9,226 nucleotides of DNA from Acidaminococcales bacterium (GCA_031275255.1 JAISPA010000091.1:1-9226); one strand, 5' to 3'; positions 1 through 6,966 are shown, numbered from the stretch's first letter. The notes: generated by a model not told the origin, from the sequence alone. A program made the numbers and translations.

Positions 1-1
1 A

Positions 2-793
2 GGGCAGGGAGACGCTATACTTATCCAAAGCGGACGGGATGCCGTGCTGGTGGATAGCGGCGATACCGGCACGCGCAATGAGCTTTTGCGGCTGCTCGCG
101 CAGGAAGGGGTAAAGGAGTTCGCCCTTGTGGTCGCGACTCATCCCCATGCCGACCATATCGGCGGCATGGAGGCCGTAATGGATAAATATCCCGTGAAAA
201 AGGTACTCGACAGCGGACAGGTCCATACGAGCAAAATATTTATTGATTACTGGAAAAAGGTCGCGGCCAAAGGCATTGAGTTTGTCCGGGCCAAACCCGG
301 CGAACGCTACCGGTTGGACGGGGGCGCGCAGATCGAAGTGCTTTGGCCGGAAGATGAATTTTTACGCGGCACGGACAGCGATTTGAACAATAACAGCATA
401 GTGCTGCGTTTGACCAAAGGCGAATTTTCCATGCTGCTGACCGGTGACATTCAAAAAGAGGCGGAAATGGGTTTGCTGAAAAAGCACAAGGACAAACTAA
501 AAAGCGATATTTTAAAAGCGCCGCACCACGGCAGCAATACCTCTTCCACCGCGGCTTTTCTGCGGGCGGCAAACGCCAAAGCTGTAATCATAAGCTGCGG
601 CAAAAACAATGATTATGGCTTCCCCAAACCCGCTGTTTTGCGCCGGTATGAGGGAAACAATATGAAAATTTACGTAACGGCGGATGACGGAACCGTAACC
701 GTGGTTTCTGACGGTAAAAGCTATGAGATACGCGGCGCGCTCCGCCCGAATGTCAGCCGGGAGGCTTTACCCGCCGCCGACTCTTCCCGTTGA
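2..793 (+). CDS. ComEC/Rec2-like MBL-fold metallohydrolase, 5'-truncated by window edge
   Basis: This is a metallo-beta-lactamase-fold hydrolase resembling the C-terminal domain of the competence protein ComEC. The open frame runs in from the window edge: the first visible residues, GQGDAILIQ, are the usual start of this domain, so the true start lies upstream and the in-frame GTG at 44 is internal. Counting from the first visible codon (263 residues), the metal-binding HxHxDH motif is H47-P-H-A-D-H52. A later LTGD (D149) and an APHHGS motif (H175, H176) supply further expected ligands. No membrane segment is visible, so this is a stand-alone domain or the tail of a larger protein. Its substrate is unknown; family members include nucleases and phosphodiesterases. 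A DUF3006 gene follows on the same strand, a pairing I recall as recurrent in Firmicutes. The fold assignment is firm; the function is not. Confidence 0.88.
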   Translation, partial: GQGDAILIQSGRDAVLVDSGDTGTRNELLRLLAQEGVKEFALVVATHPHADHIGGMEAVMDKYPVKKVLDSGQVHTSKIFIDYWKKVAAKGIEFVRAKPGERYRLDGGAQIEVLWPEDEFLRGTDSDLNNNSIVLRLTKGEFSMLLTGDIQKEAEMGLLKKHKDKLKSDILKAPHHGSNTSSTAAFLRAANAKAVIISCGKNNDYGFPKPAVLRRYEGNNMKIYVTADDGTVTVVSDGKSYEIRGALRPNVSREALPAADSSR

Positions 794-872
794 ACGATAC
801 TTCATTCAACTAAAGACTCAACTTACGCTGAATGTTCGTCCTCGAAAAGGCAAACTCTGCTTGCCCAAGAGG
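790..872. repeat. Hairpin-rich intergenic segment between the MBL gene and the DUF3006 gene
   Basis: The 113-base gap contains several inverted repeats. CATTCA (803-808) pairs with TGAATG (829-834). GGCAA (849-853) pairs with TTGCC (861-865) and is framed by CCTC (840-843) and GAGG (869-872). TTGAA (790-794), at the stop codon, can pair with TTCAA (805-809). No T-tract follows, so this is not a standard terminator. It could be an mRNA processing or attenuation structure, or a copy of a small dispersed palindromic repeat; one window cannot separate these. The AT-rich sequence after it (873-890) could hold a weak promoter, but the match is poor. Confidence 0.35.
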
Positions 873-906
873 TTAATTAAATGATAAAAAGGAAAAGCAA
901 ATACAA

Positions 907-1122
907 ATGGCTGTTTTATTGGTCGTAGACAGAATAGAAGAAGGAATCGCGGTGCTTTTGCCGCAGGGCGGCTGTACGGGCGAGTTAAAATGCCCTGTAT
1001 CGCTGCTTTCGCCCGTAAAAGAAGGCGACGTCCTGCGCGCAAGTTTTGCGCCGGATCCGGCCGCCACGCAAAAATACAGGGACGAAGCGCGAAAATTGTT
1101 GCGGAAATTGCTGGGGGAATAA
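907..1122 (+). CDS. DUF3006 domain-containing small protein
   Basis: This 71-residue protein matches the DUF3006 pattern. It opens with a VVDRIEEGIAVLL strand motif, followed by a short region ending in PVSLLSPVKEGDVLRASF, and finishes with a charged helix (about residues 50-71, rich in K, R and E). It has no signal peptide or membrane segment and is probably cytoplasmic. The family has no assigned biochemical role that I know of. It follows a ComEC-like MBL-fold gene, and I recall the two domains as frequent neighbours, so a shared pathway is a reasonable inference. The ATG has a purine-rich AAAAGGAAAAG stretch upstream at 887-897, an imperfect ribosome binding site with the AAAAGG core slightly far from the start. 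The stop lies 25 bases before the TTG start of the amidase gene, so the two are probably co-transcribed. Confidence 0.82.
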   Translation: MAVLLVVDRIEEGIAVLLPQGGCTGELKCPVSLLSPVKEGDVLRASFAPDPAATQKYRDEARKLLRKLLGE

Positions 1123-1135
1123 ATTTTCAATTGCC

Positions 1136-1140
1136 GGAGG
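1136..1140 (+). promoter_or_regulatory. Ribosome binding site that fixes the TTG start of the amidase
   Basis: GGAGG sits 7 bases before TTG at 1148. This is the only well-placed Shine-Dalgarno sequence near the amidase N-terminus, and it sets the start so that the protein begins with a clean signal peptide. The upstream in-frame ATG at 1046 lies inside the DUF3006 gene and would add 34 basic residues with no family resemblance. Confidence 0.85.
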
Positions 1141-1147
1141 TGGTATA

Positions 1148-2206
1148 TTGCGTTTGAAAGGGATTTGCTTTTTGCTGGCCGTGTTCCTGGCGGCCTTTAA
1201 TTTAAGCGCCGGGGCGGCGGCTAAGAATGAAATAACCAGTATTCGCTGGTCCGTGCAAGATAACAGTTCCGACGGTTCCCGCGTCGTGCGCATCGTCGTG
1301 GATGTGAAAAGTCCGGTAAAAGTCTCGTCCGCTTACGACGACAGCAAGAAAACGCTCACGGTAGATATCAGCGGCGCCCTGCCGGGCGGCAACACGGGTA
1401 AATTGCCGATCAAAACGGACAAGATAAAGCAGGTTACCGGGCAGAAAATGTCGTCAGCCGGCAGCCGCCTGATCATAAGTCTCGCAAGTTCTCTGCCTAA
1501 AGACGCCTACAAAGTGTTTGTTCTTAAAAATGATCCCGCCAATAAAAAGCCGGACAGGGTGGTCATAGATATATTTGAACGTCTGCCGCAGCCGGCTGGC
1601 GCATCGGCCGGCCTTAAGGGCAAGGTTGTCCTCGTCGACCCCGGGCACGGCGGCAGCGACCCCGGCGCGGTAGGGCTCAACGGAACTAAAGAAAAGGATT
1701 TTACCTTGAAGTTGTCGCTGAAATTGCGTGACGCCCTCGTCAAGGAAGGCGCCAAGGTAGTCATGACGCGCACCCGCGACATCGATGTGCATAGCAGCAA
1801 CGCGACGGCGAAGGACGAATTGCAGGCAAGGGTGGATATAGGGATAAAAGCGAAAGCCGATATTTTTGTCAGCGTACACAGCAACGCCAGCGTCAAGCGC
1901 GAACAGGGAGGGCTTTCCACTTATTATTATGCCAAGACGCATAGTGACGCGCTTCTGGCGGAAAGTGTGCAAAACAGCCTGACCAGGGGGTTTGCCCTTG
2001 ACAACAAAGGCGTCCGGCAAGCCGATTTTTATGTTACCAAAAGAAGCCCCATGCCTGCTATCCTTTTGGAGATCGCTTTCATATCAAATCCGGCTGAGGA
2101 AAAACTTTTAAACAGCAACTGGTTCCAAAATAAAGTAGTCGCCTGTATAGTGCAGGGAATCAGCGACTATTTCAATAAAAACAGCGGCGGGGGGGAGAAG
2201 AAATGA
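1148..2206 (+). CDS. Exported N-acetylmuramoyl-L-alanine amidase (AMIN + Amidase_3)
   Basis: This zinc amidase cleaves the amide bond between N-acetylmuramic acid and L-alanine in peptidoglycan, acting outside the cytoplasmic membrane. From the TTG start the protein has 352 residues. Residues 1-25 form a signal peptide (MRLKG, a hydrophobic core, then an ASAGAAA-like cleavage region, here SAGAAA). An AMIN-type beta domain (about 28-143) should target it to the wall or septum. An Amidase_3 catalytic domain (about 157-345) follows. Expected zinc ligands are visible: H167 in DPGHGG, E182 in GTKEKD and H244 in SVHSNA. The catalytic glutamate is E308 in LLEIAFISN. The short tail after 345 is rich in Gly and Lys. 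The gene overlaps the following GerMN lipoprotein gene by four bases (ATGA), which suggests translational coupling. It could act in cell separation, wall turnover or spore cortex work; the sequence does not decide between them, so no CwlD or AmiC name is given. Confidence 0.95.
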   Translation: MRLKGICFLLAVFLAAFNLSAGAAAKNEITSIRWSVQDNSSDGSRVVRIVVDVKSPVKVSSAYDDSKKTLTVDISGALPGGNTGKLPIKTDKIKQVTGQKMSSAGSRLIISLASSLPKDAYKVFVLKNDPANKKPDRVVIDIFERLPQPAGASAGLKGKVVLVDPGHGGSDPGAVGLNGTKEKDFTLKLSLKLRDALVKEGAKVVMTRTRDIDVHSSNATAKDELQARVDIGIKAKADIFVSVHSNASVKREQGGLSTYYYAKTHSDALLAESVQNSLTRGFALDNKGVRQADFYVTKRSPMPAILLEIAFISNPAEEKLLNSNWFQNKVVACIVQGISDYFNKNSGGGEKK

Positions 2207-2739
2207 CGGCTGGGAAGACAGCGGCGCTGGCCGCTTTGAGCCTTTGCCTGCTGGCGGCCGGTTGCGGTTTTTTTCGCAGCTTTGGCGGCACAAGCGGTGA
2301 GCGGGCGCAACCGGCGCAAATAACGGTTACGGTTTACCGGCCAGGCCAAATCGGCGATCTTTTGTATCCGGAAAAATATACTGTAAACAGAAAACCGGGC
2401 GCAAGCCCGGCGTCGGCCGCGATAGACGTTCTGATAGGCGAAAAGCCGCGGGAAGAAAGCCATGTCAATATCTTTCCGCCAGGCGTCAGGCTGATCGCCC
2501 TGAGGGTAAAAGGCGGCCTGGCGGAAGCCGATTTTAATAAAGAAATACTTAAAAGCAATGTCGGCGGCTCGCTCTATGAAATGCTGCTGGTCAGTTCCAT
2601 CGTCAACACCCTGACGGAATTTTCCGAAATAAACAGCGTTCAGCTGTTGGTAGAAGGGCAAAAAATTGATACGATCGGCGGACACACGGACATACTCGAT
2701 CCGTTGAAACGCAACGAGAGCTTGATCGGGAAACCTTAG
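2203..2739 (+). CDS. GerMN domain lipoprotein
   Basis: This 178-residue lipoprotein has a basic N-terminus, a hydrophobic stretch (about 7-19) and a lipobox LAAGC with the lipidated cysteine at position 21, so it should be anchored to the outer face of the cytoplasmic membrane. The rest (about 40-170) resembles a single GerMN domain: an initial strand ITVTVYRP, a helix PASAAIDVLIG, the strand pair VRLIALRVKGGLAEADFNKE, a helix ending SSIVNTLTEFSEINSVQLLVEG, and a DILDPLKRNESLI tail. B. subtilis GerM carries two such domains and contributes to sporulation and germination; single-domain relatives occur widely, also in non-spore-formers. The ATG overlaps the amidase stop, and GGGGGAG lies just upstream at about 2190-2196. 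The neighbourhood points to work on, or regulation of, the wall amidase. That function is inferred. Confidence 0.85.
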   Translation: MTAGKTAALAALSLCLLAAGCGFFRSFGGTSGERAQPAQITVTVYRPGQIGDLLYPEKYTVNRKPGASPASAAIDVLIGEKPREESHVNIFPPGVRLIALRVKGGLAEADFNKEILKSNVGGSLYEMLLVSSIVNTLTEFSEINSVQLLVEGQKIDTIGGHTDILDPLKRNESLIGKP

Positions 2740-2747
2740 CCCCCGCC

Positions 2748-2794
2748 GGCACAGCCAGGCGTACCCGCACGCTGTCACGGTGGCTGCGCCTTTT
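2748..2794 (+). terminator. Candidate intrinsic terminator of the amidase/GerMN operon
   Basis: GGCACAGCCA (2748-2757) pairs with TGGCTGCGCC (2781-2790) over ten positions with one A/C mismatch, and TTTT follows directly (2791-2794). The 23-base loop can form a further small stem (GCGT with ACGC). The T-run is short, so efficiency is uncertain. Read from the other strand the stem is perfect apart from one G-U pair, so it could also stop alr transcripts, although no T-tract follows in that direction. Confidence 0.45.
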
Positions 2795-2825
2795 AACGCC
2801 TCGAAGGATATTTCGGGAAAACTTT

Positions 2826-3944
2826 TTATATATACACTCTGGGTACCCGAGCCGCTATATTGCAGGCCAATTCGTAATTAACAGTACCGGCCGCCCGCGC
2901 GAGTTCCTCAAGCGTTATGGCGTCGCCGCCCTGCCTGCCGATCAGAACGGCCTGGTCGCCCACCCTTACGTCGTCATTTGCGCCGAGGCAGACCATCAGC
3001 TGATCCATGCAGACGTTACCGGCGACGGCGCAGCGGCGCCCGCCGATCAAAACCTCTGCCCTGTTGGATAAAAGACGGCTGTAGCCGTCGCCGTACCCTA
3101 ACGGCAGCACGGCGATCCGGCAGTCCTCTTTTGCGCGCCAGGTCATCTCGTAGCTTACCGGCGCGGCGGCGGGCAGGTCGTTTATATGTGAAATACGGGT
3201 GATAAGTTGCAACGCGGGCGAGAGTTTATACCGCGCCGCGATGAAATCGGACGGATACAGTCCGTACATGGCGATGCCCGCCCGCACCAAGTCAAATTGG
3301 CTGTCCGGCAGGGTGAAGATCGCACCGCTGGCCGCCGCGCTGACAAGCGGCGGACGCAGCCCCAACTCTTCCAGACGAAAAACCAGTCCGCGGAATTTGC
3401 CGAGCTGCTCTTTGGCATAGGCAAGGTCAGGTCCTCCGGCGGACGCGAAATGCGTAAACAGTCCGAAAAAATGCAGGCCGGTCATTTTTTTCAAGCGGCC
3501 GGCCAATTTTATGGCATCGGCATGGTTTGCGCCGATGCGGTTCATGCCGGTATCCGCCTTGAGCATCACGCCGACCGGCCGGCCGGTTTTTTTGGCGGCG
3601 GCGGCTAAAGGAGGCAGATGTTCATCGGCGCAAACCGTAACCGTTAAATTGTGGCGCGCGCAAACATCCGCCTCTTCCGGCGCTATGAGGCCGAGGACGA
3701 TGACCGGCGCGGCTATGCCGGCTTGCCGCAGGGCTACCCCCTCGTCCGGCAGGGCAACCGCAAGATGGCTGCAACCGGCGGACAGGGCGGTTTCCGCGAC
3801 CGCATTCAGGCCGTGTCCATAGGCGTTGGCTTTAACGACCGCCATGATGCCTGTTCCGGGGTTGACAAGCCGGGTTCTGATTGTCTTTAAATTGTCTTTT
3901 ATCGCCGTAAGGTCGATTACAGCCTGGGTATGACGCAAATCCAT
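2826..3944 (-). CDS. alr: Alanine racemase
   Basis: This PLP-dependent enzyme interconverts L- and D-alanine in the cytoplasm and supplies D-alanine for peptidoglycan. From the ATG at 3944 the protein has 372 residues, normal for the family. The N-terminal barrel carries the PLP lysine K38 in VVKANAYGHG. The MLKADTGMNRIG motif holds K129, the usually carbamylated lysine, and R136. RAGIAMYGLYP carries R222, expected to contact the PLP ring nitrogen. The C-terminal beta domain carries the catalytic tyrosine Y265 in VSYEMTW and the substrate-pocket motif NVCMDQ at 310-315. A GTG lies directly upstream (3947), but GGAAG at 3952-3956 is 7 bases from the ATG, so ATG is preferred. The gene stands alone, divergent from the tsaE operon. 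There is no sign of decay. Confidence 0.96.
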   Translation of the reverse strand: MDLRHTQAVIDLTAIKDNLKTIRTRLVNPGTGIMAVVKANAYGHGLNAVAETALSAGCSHLAVALPDEGVALRQAGIAAPVIVLGLIAPEEADVCARHNLTVTVCADEHLPPLAAAAKKTGRPVGVMLKADTGMNRIGANHADAIKLAGRLKKMTGLHFFGLFTHFASAGGPDLAYAKEQLGKFRGLVFRLEELGLRPPLVSAAASGAIFTLPDSQFDLVRAGIAMYGLYPSDFIAARYKLSPALQLITRISHINDLPAAAPVSYEMTWRAKEDCRIAVLPLGYGDGYSRLLSNRAEVLIGGRRCAVAGNVCMDQLMVCLGANDDVRVGDQAVLIGRQGGDAITLEELARAAGTVNYELACNIAARVPRVYI

Positions 3945-4002
3945 CACCTTTCTTCCGGCCGGGCCGCCTTAGCGCATCAGCAGGCATGGCCTGATTCATG
4001 CT

Positions 4003-4030
4003 ATGACAAAGGGCGGCCGCCGCATATACT
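4003..4030 (+). promoter_or_regulatory. Sigma-A-type promoter of the tsaE operon
   Basis: ATGACA (4003-4008) as -35 and TATACT (4025-4030) as -10, each one base off consensus, are separated by 16 bases. They lie 42 bases before the tsaE start and face into the operon. This is the best promoter match I saw upstream of any + strand gene in the window. Confidence 0.55.
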
Positions 4031-4032
4031 TA

Positions 4033-4038
4033 ATTATA
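4033..4038 (-). promoter_or_regulatory. alr: Possible -10 element for alr, facing the tsaE promoter
   Basis: Read on the minus strand, 4038-4033 is a perfect TATAAT. No good -35 is seen 16-18 bases upstream of it (only CTTCCT/TTCCTT-like sequence), so it is a candidate only. It would give alr a leader of about 80 bases. It lies two bases beyond the -10 of the rightward promoter, so both could not be opened at once. Confidence 0.3.
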
Positions 4039-4072
4039 CAAGAAAACAGCGAGTAAGGAAGCTTTTAATAAA

Positions 4073-4546
4073 ATGGAGAAAAATTTTTTTTGCCCCGAAC
4101 CGCAGGCAACGGAAAAACTCGGCTTGCTGCTGGGCGGTCTGCTTAAAACAGGCGATTTTATCAGGCTGGAAGGTGAACTGGGCGCCGGCAAAACCGCCTT
4201 TGCCCAGGCTGTAGCGCAGGGCGCCGGGGTTGCGCCGGGCACGGCGATAAGTCCCACCTTCAACATCATGAACGTCTACGCGGGACGTGTCCCGGTCAGG
4301 CATTTTGACCTTTTCCGGCTCGAATCGGCGGGCGAGCTTGATTTCATCGGGTTCGGCCATTATAGCGGCGAAGAAGGCATAAATATCGTAGAATGGGGCG
4401 GCCGCTTCCCGGAAGCGATGCCGGAGGAAGGCCTTGTTGTAAAAATCACCGTTTGCCAAGATGGCCGCCGGTTTAGTTTTTTGCCGGCCGGAGCGCGGTA
4501 TGAAGAACTCTGCCGGGAGGTTGAACGTGCTTATATTGGGCATTGA
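4073..4546 (+). CDS. tsaE: tRNA t6A biosynthesis ATPase TsaE
   Basis: TsaE is the ATPase that works with TsaB and TsaD to put threonylcarbamoyl groups on A37 of ANN-decoding tRNAs in the cytoplasm. The 157-residue protein has the usual small-NTPase layout: a Walker A P-loop GELGAGKT at 34-41, the family motif SPTF at 60-63, the HFDLFRL motif at 77-83 and a VEWG motif at 106-109. Length and motif order are normal. The ATG at 4073 gives the expected N-terminus (short strand, then ATEKLG helix). Its ribosome binding site, AAGGAA at 4055-4060, is slightly far away at 12 bases. It is the first gene of the tsaE-tsaB-rimI-tsaD unit, and its last 20 bases overlap tsaB. Confidence 0.96.
   Translation: MEKNFFCPEPQATEKLGLLLGGLLKTGDFIRLEGELGAGKTAFAQAVAQGAGVAPGTAISPTFNIMNVYAGRVPVRHFDLFRLESAGELDFIGFGHYSGEEGINIVEWGGRFPEAMPEEGLVVKITVCQDGRRFSFLPAGARYEELCREVERAYIGH
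4515..4520 (+). promoter_or_regulatory. Ribosome binding site that fixes the GTG start of tsaB
   Basis: GGGAGG inside the end of tsaE sits 6 bases before the GTG at 4527. It supports that start over the upstream in-frame ATG at 4461 and over the TTG at 4521, which touches the ribosome binding site. Confidence 0.8.
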
Positions 4547-5237
4547 CACGGCTGCCAGCGTCTGTTCGCTGGCCTTATACGACGGCGTCCGCGTACTTTC
4601 CGAATGCAGCGCGGACGGCGGGCTTACCCATTCGGAGAAGATGATGCCGCAATTACAGGCTCTCCTCGACAGTTGCGCCGTTTTGCCGTGCCAGCTGGCG
4701 GGGATAGCCGTCAGTTTGGGCCCCGGATCTTTCACCGGCCTGCGGATCGGTCTGTCTTCCGCCAAAACCATGGCTTACGCGCTTAAAATACCGATAGCCG
4801 GCATAGCGACACCGCTTTCTTTGGCCTGGAACCTGCCGCTGCCAGGCGTTTGGCTGTCACCGCTCATTGACGGGCAAAAAGGCAACGTCTATCAGACGGT
4901 TTATGAATGGCGGGCGGGAAGGATGTTTGAGGTGGAAAAGACAACTTTAAAGTCTTGCGGCGAGGCTCTGTCCTTTTTGGCGCAAAGCGGGCGCGAATGT
5001 GTGGCGCTCGGCGAATATCCCGGCGAGCCGCCGGGCGGGTGGCCAAAAGGCGTGCATCCGGCCCCCCCGTATGTCCGTAAGCCGCGTGCCGCCGTCGCCG
5101 CCTTTTTGGGGTACGCGCGCATAGCGGCGCAGGATTGGGATGACCCGTTCACTTTGGAGCCATATTATATGAAAAAATCGGAAGCGGAGATATTATGGGA
5201 AAAACGCCGGACGAATATTGTAACGTGCGAAGAATGA
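4527..5237 (+). CDS. tsaB: tRNA t6A biosynthesis protein TsaB
   Basis: TsaB is the inactive paralogue of TsaD that dimerises with it and is required for t6A37 formation. From GTG 4527 the protein has 236 residues, the usual size, and opens with the ASKHA-fold strand MLILGIDTAAS. Family motifs follow: HSEKMMP at 35-41, GPGSFTGLRIG at 65-75, IDGQKGNVY at 114-122 and the C-terminal EPYYMKKSEAE at 211-221. It lacks the NHxxGH metal site of TsaD, as expected. The start lies inside tsaE and the last 43 bases overlap rimI, so translation of the unit is probably coupled. The upstream in-frame ATG at 4461 would add 22 residues absent from the family and is rejected. Confidence 0.96.
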   Translation: MLILGIDTAASVCSLALYDGVRVLSECSADGGLTHSEKMMPQLQALLDSCAVLPCQLAGIAVSLGPGSFTGLRIGLSSAKTMAYALKIPIAGIATPLSLAWNLPLPGVWLSPLIDGQKGNVYQTVYEWRAGRMFEVEKTTLKSCGEALSFLAQSGRECVALGEYPGEPPGGWPKGVHPAPPYVRKPRAAVAAFLGYARIAAQDWDDPFTLEPYYMKKSEAEILWEKRRTNIVTCEE

Positions 5238-5677
5238 CCGCCAATGACGTGGAGGCGGTGGCGGACGTGGAAGCGGACGCTTTCCCTTTTCCCTGGCCGG
5301 CCTCCTTTTTCGCCGGCGAGCTGCAAAACCCCCTGGCGGTCTACCTGGTATTGGAAATCGCGGGAAAAATACGCGGTTACGCCGGATTTTGGATGGTGCT
5401 GTGCGAAGCGCAGGTAATAAATATAGCCATACACTCCCGCGCCAGAGGGCGGGGCCTGGGGAAATTGCTGGTCGGCGCGCTGGTTGCCGCCGCCTCCTCC
5501 CTGGGGGCGGAAAGCATTATATTGGAAGCGCGCGCTTCCAACAGCATAGCGCACGCTCTTTACACAAAAACCGGATTTGTCCGCTGCGGCCTGCGGCCGG
5601 GTTATTATCAGGACACCGGTGAGGATGCCGTACTGATGAGAAAAACTATAACAAGGCAAAGCGGTGAAAATTATTAA
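5195..5677 (+). CDS. rimI: RimI-type N-alpha-acetyltransferase (GNAT)
   Basis: This GNAT-fold enzyme transfers acetyl from acetyl-CoA to a protein N-terminus; in E. coli RimI acetylates ribosomal protein S18. The 160-residue protein shows the GNAT layout: VRRMTANDVEAVADVE helix at 11-26, the acidic/aromatic stretch AFPFPWP at 29-35, strand EAQVINIAI at 71-79, the acetyl-CoA loop RGRGLG at 84-89, LEARASN at 110-116, and the C-terminal ALYTKTGFVRCGLRPGYY followed by EDAVLM, typical of RimI. Position between tsaB and tsaD is the standard Firmicutes order. The ATG at 5195 has GGAGA four bases upstream, a tight spacing. In-frame GTG 5225 and ATG 5234 are alternatives without a visible ribosome binding site. 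The first 43 bases overlap tsaB and the last 14 overlap tsaD. Confidence 0.93.
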   Translation: MGKTPDEYCNVRRMTANDVEAVADVEADAFPFPWPASFFAGELQNPLAVYLVLEIAGKIRGYAGFWMVLCEAQVINIAIHSRARGRGLGKLLVGALVAAASSLGAESIILEARASNSIAHALYTKTGFVRCGLRPGYYQDTGEDAVLMRKTITRQSGENY

Positions 5678-6689
5678 AGACGTCATCATTCTCGCGCTGG
5701 AAACCAGTTGCGACGAAACGGCCGCCGCTGTGGTCAGTAACGGCCGCGGCGTGCTGTCCAGCGTAATATCTTCGCAAATACCCATCCACCGGCGTTTCGG
5801 CGGGGTAGTACCGGAAATTGCTTCGCGCCGGCATGTCGGGCAGATCTTGCCGGTCATTGATCAGGCCGTCCGGGAAGCCGGCGTGGATTTGTCTCGGATT
5901 GACGCGGTCGCGGCGACATACGGCCCGGGACTGGCCGGCGCGCTGCTGGTTGGGATAGCGGCGGCCAAAGGGCTGGCTTTTGCCCTCGGACGGCCGCTCA
6001 TCGGTGTCAACCATTTGGAAGGGCACATTTACGCAAATTTCATTGAGCATCCAGAACTGGAGCCGCCGTTTGTTGCTCTGGTCGTCTCCGGCGGGCATAC
6101 TGCGCTTTTGTCCGTGCCGGAGTATAACTGCTTTGAACTTTTAGGTTCCACCTGGGACGACGCCGCAGGCGAAGCTTTCGACAAAATAGCCCGGGCGCTC
6201 TCTTTGCCTTATCCGGGCGGACCGGAAATCGAAAAACTGGCCGTCTCCGGCAACCCTGCGGCAATCGTTTTCCCGCGGGCGATGAAAGACGAACAATTTA
6301 ATTTCAGTTTCAGCGGCTTAAAATCGGCGGCCGTCAATTATCTTCACAACGCGCGGCAAACCGGAGCCGCGGTCAACAAAGCCGACGTTGCCGCCAGTTT
6401 CCAGGCGGCAGTTATTGACATGCTGTCCGAGCGGGCAGCGGCTGGCATAAAAGCCTGCGGCGCGCGCAAAATCGTGCTGGCGGGCGGCGTATCCGCCAAC
6501 GGCAAATTGCGGGAAGTCATGGCGGCAACGGCAAAGGACCTGGGCGCGTCCCTCTATTACCCGTCGCCCGCACTTTGTACAGACAACGCGGCGATGATCG
6601 GCTGCCGCGCTTATTACCTTTTGCGGGACGGCTTTATAAATGATCTGGCAATAAATGCATGTCCGGCGCTTTCATTCGTTAAAACCTGA
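5664..6689 (+). CDS. tsaD: tRNA N6-threonylcarbamoyltransferase TsaD
   Basis: TsaD is the catalytic subunit that transfers threonylcarbamoyl from the adenylate intermediate to A37 of ANN-decoding tRNAs. The 341-residue protein has the normal length and all main motifs: ALETSCDETA at 11-20, the metal-binding NHLEGH with H117 and H121, the nucleotide loop VSGGHT at 141-146, DDAAGEAFDK at 165-174, AGGVSANG at 273-280 and CTDNAAMIG at 305-313 with metal ligand D307. The GTG start has AAGG at 5653-5656, seven bases upstream, and overlaps the end of rimI by 14 bases. It is the last gene of the unit. No convincing terminator follows at once: only a 5-bp hairpin (TACGC/GCGTA, 6701-6713) followed by A-rich sequence. 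Confidence 0.97.
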   Translation: MKIIKDVIILALETSCDETAAAVVSNGRGVLSSVISSQIPIHRRFGGVVPEIASRRHVGQILPVIDQAVREAGVDLSRIDAVAATYGPGLAGALLVGIAAAKGLAFALGRPLIGVNHLEGHIYANFIEHPELEPPFVALVVSGGHTALLSVPEYNCFELLGSTWDDAAGEAFDKIARALSLPYPGGPEIEKLAVSGNPAAIVFPRAMKDEQFNFSFSGLKSAAVNYLHNARQTGAAVNKADVAASFQAAVIDMLSERAAAGIKACGARKIVLAGGVSANGKLREVMAATAKDLGASLYYPSPALCTDNAAMIGCRAYYLLRDGFINDLAINACPALSFVKT

Positions 6690-6725
6690 TTTTCCATATT
6701 TACGCTGCGCGTACAAACAAAAAAA

Positions 6726-6808
6726 TGTTGATAACTTCCCAAAATAAGCAAAACCGGCGCAATATATGTTGATAAGCCTGTTGATAATGTTGATAACCCT
6801 GTGGATTA
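6726..6808 (+). repeat. Cluster of five DnaA-box-like 9-mers
   Basis: TGTTGATAA occurs exactly at 6726-6734, 6767-6775, 6779-6787 and 6788-6796, and TGTGGATTA at 6800-6808, all in the same orientation. On the minus strand these read TTATCAACA and TAATCCACA, each one base from the consensus DnaA box TTATCCACA. The last four are packed with start-to-start distances of 12, 9 and 12 bases, and AT-rich DNA follows. This resembles the DnaA-box arrays near bacterial origins and at DnaA-titration or regulatory clusters. No dnaA, dnaN or rpmH is in the window, so calling it the chromosomal origin is not justified. DnaA binding is inferred. Confidence 0.55.
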
Positions 6809-6953
6809 TATGTTTTTGCACCAATTTTGCAAGTAACTATCTTTGGTATAAGTATGAAATATATAAATAAATAGAGAAAATACGAGTATTATTATTGTAA
6901 ATTCTTTAAATAAGTGTTTTTCCGCTTAAGTTGGAGAATATCGTGTCTGCTGT

Positions 6954-6966
6954 CGCAAAATTTGCG
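6954..6966. promoter_or_regulatory. 13-bp palindrome, operator-like
   Basis: CGCAAA-A-TTTGCG is a perfect inverted repeat with one central base. It sits 23 bases before the mini-ORF ATG at 6990 and just before its ribosome binding site. It could be a regulator-binding site or a short mRNA hairpin. No regulator is identifiable. Confidence 0.35.

Noticed and set aside
1046..1147. N-terminal extension of the amidase from ATG 1046
   Set aside because: It lies inside the DUF3006 gene, lacks a ribosome binding site and would bury the signal peptide; TTG 1148 has GGAGG at 7 bases.
1454..2020. 188-residue open frame on the minus strand across the amidase
   Set aside because: It is antisense to a gene with intact catalytic motifs and shows no recognisable motif or ribosome binding site.
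4461..4526. Longer TsaB from ATG 4461
   Set aside because: It overlaps tsaE deeply and adds residues not found in TsaB; GTG 4527 has GGGAGG at 6 bases and starts at the conserved first strand.
4034..4771. 245-residue open frame on the minus strand across tsaE/tsaB
   Set aside because: It is antisense to two conserved genes; its composition reflects the complement of GC-rich codons, with no family motifs.
5165..5857. 230-residue open frame on the minus strand across rimI/tsaD
   Set aside because: It is antisense to conserved genes and has no supporting features.
6701..6713. Terminator directly after tsaD
   Set aside because: The hairpin is only 5 bp and is followed by A-rich rather than T-rich DNA.
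6726..6808. CRISPR array
   Set aside because: The repeats are 9 bases with spacing from 0 to 32 bases between copies, far too short and irregular, and no cas genes are present.
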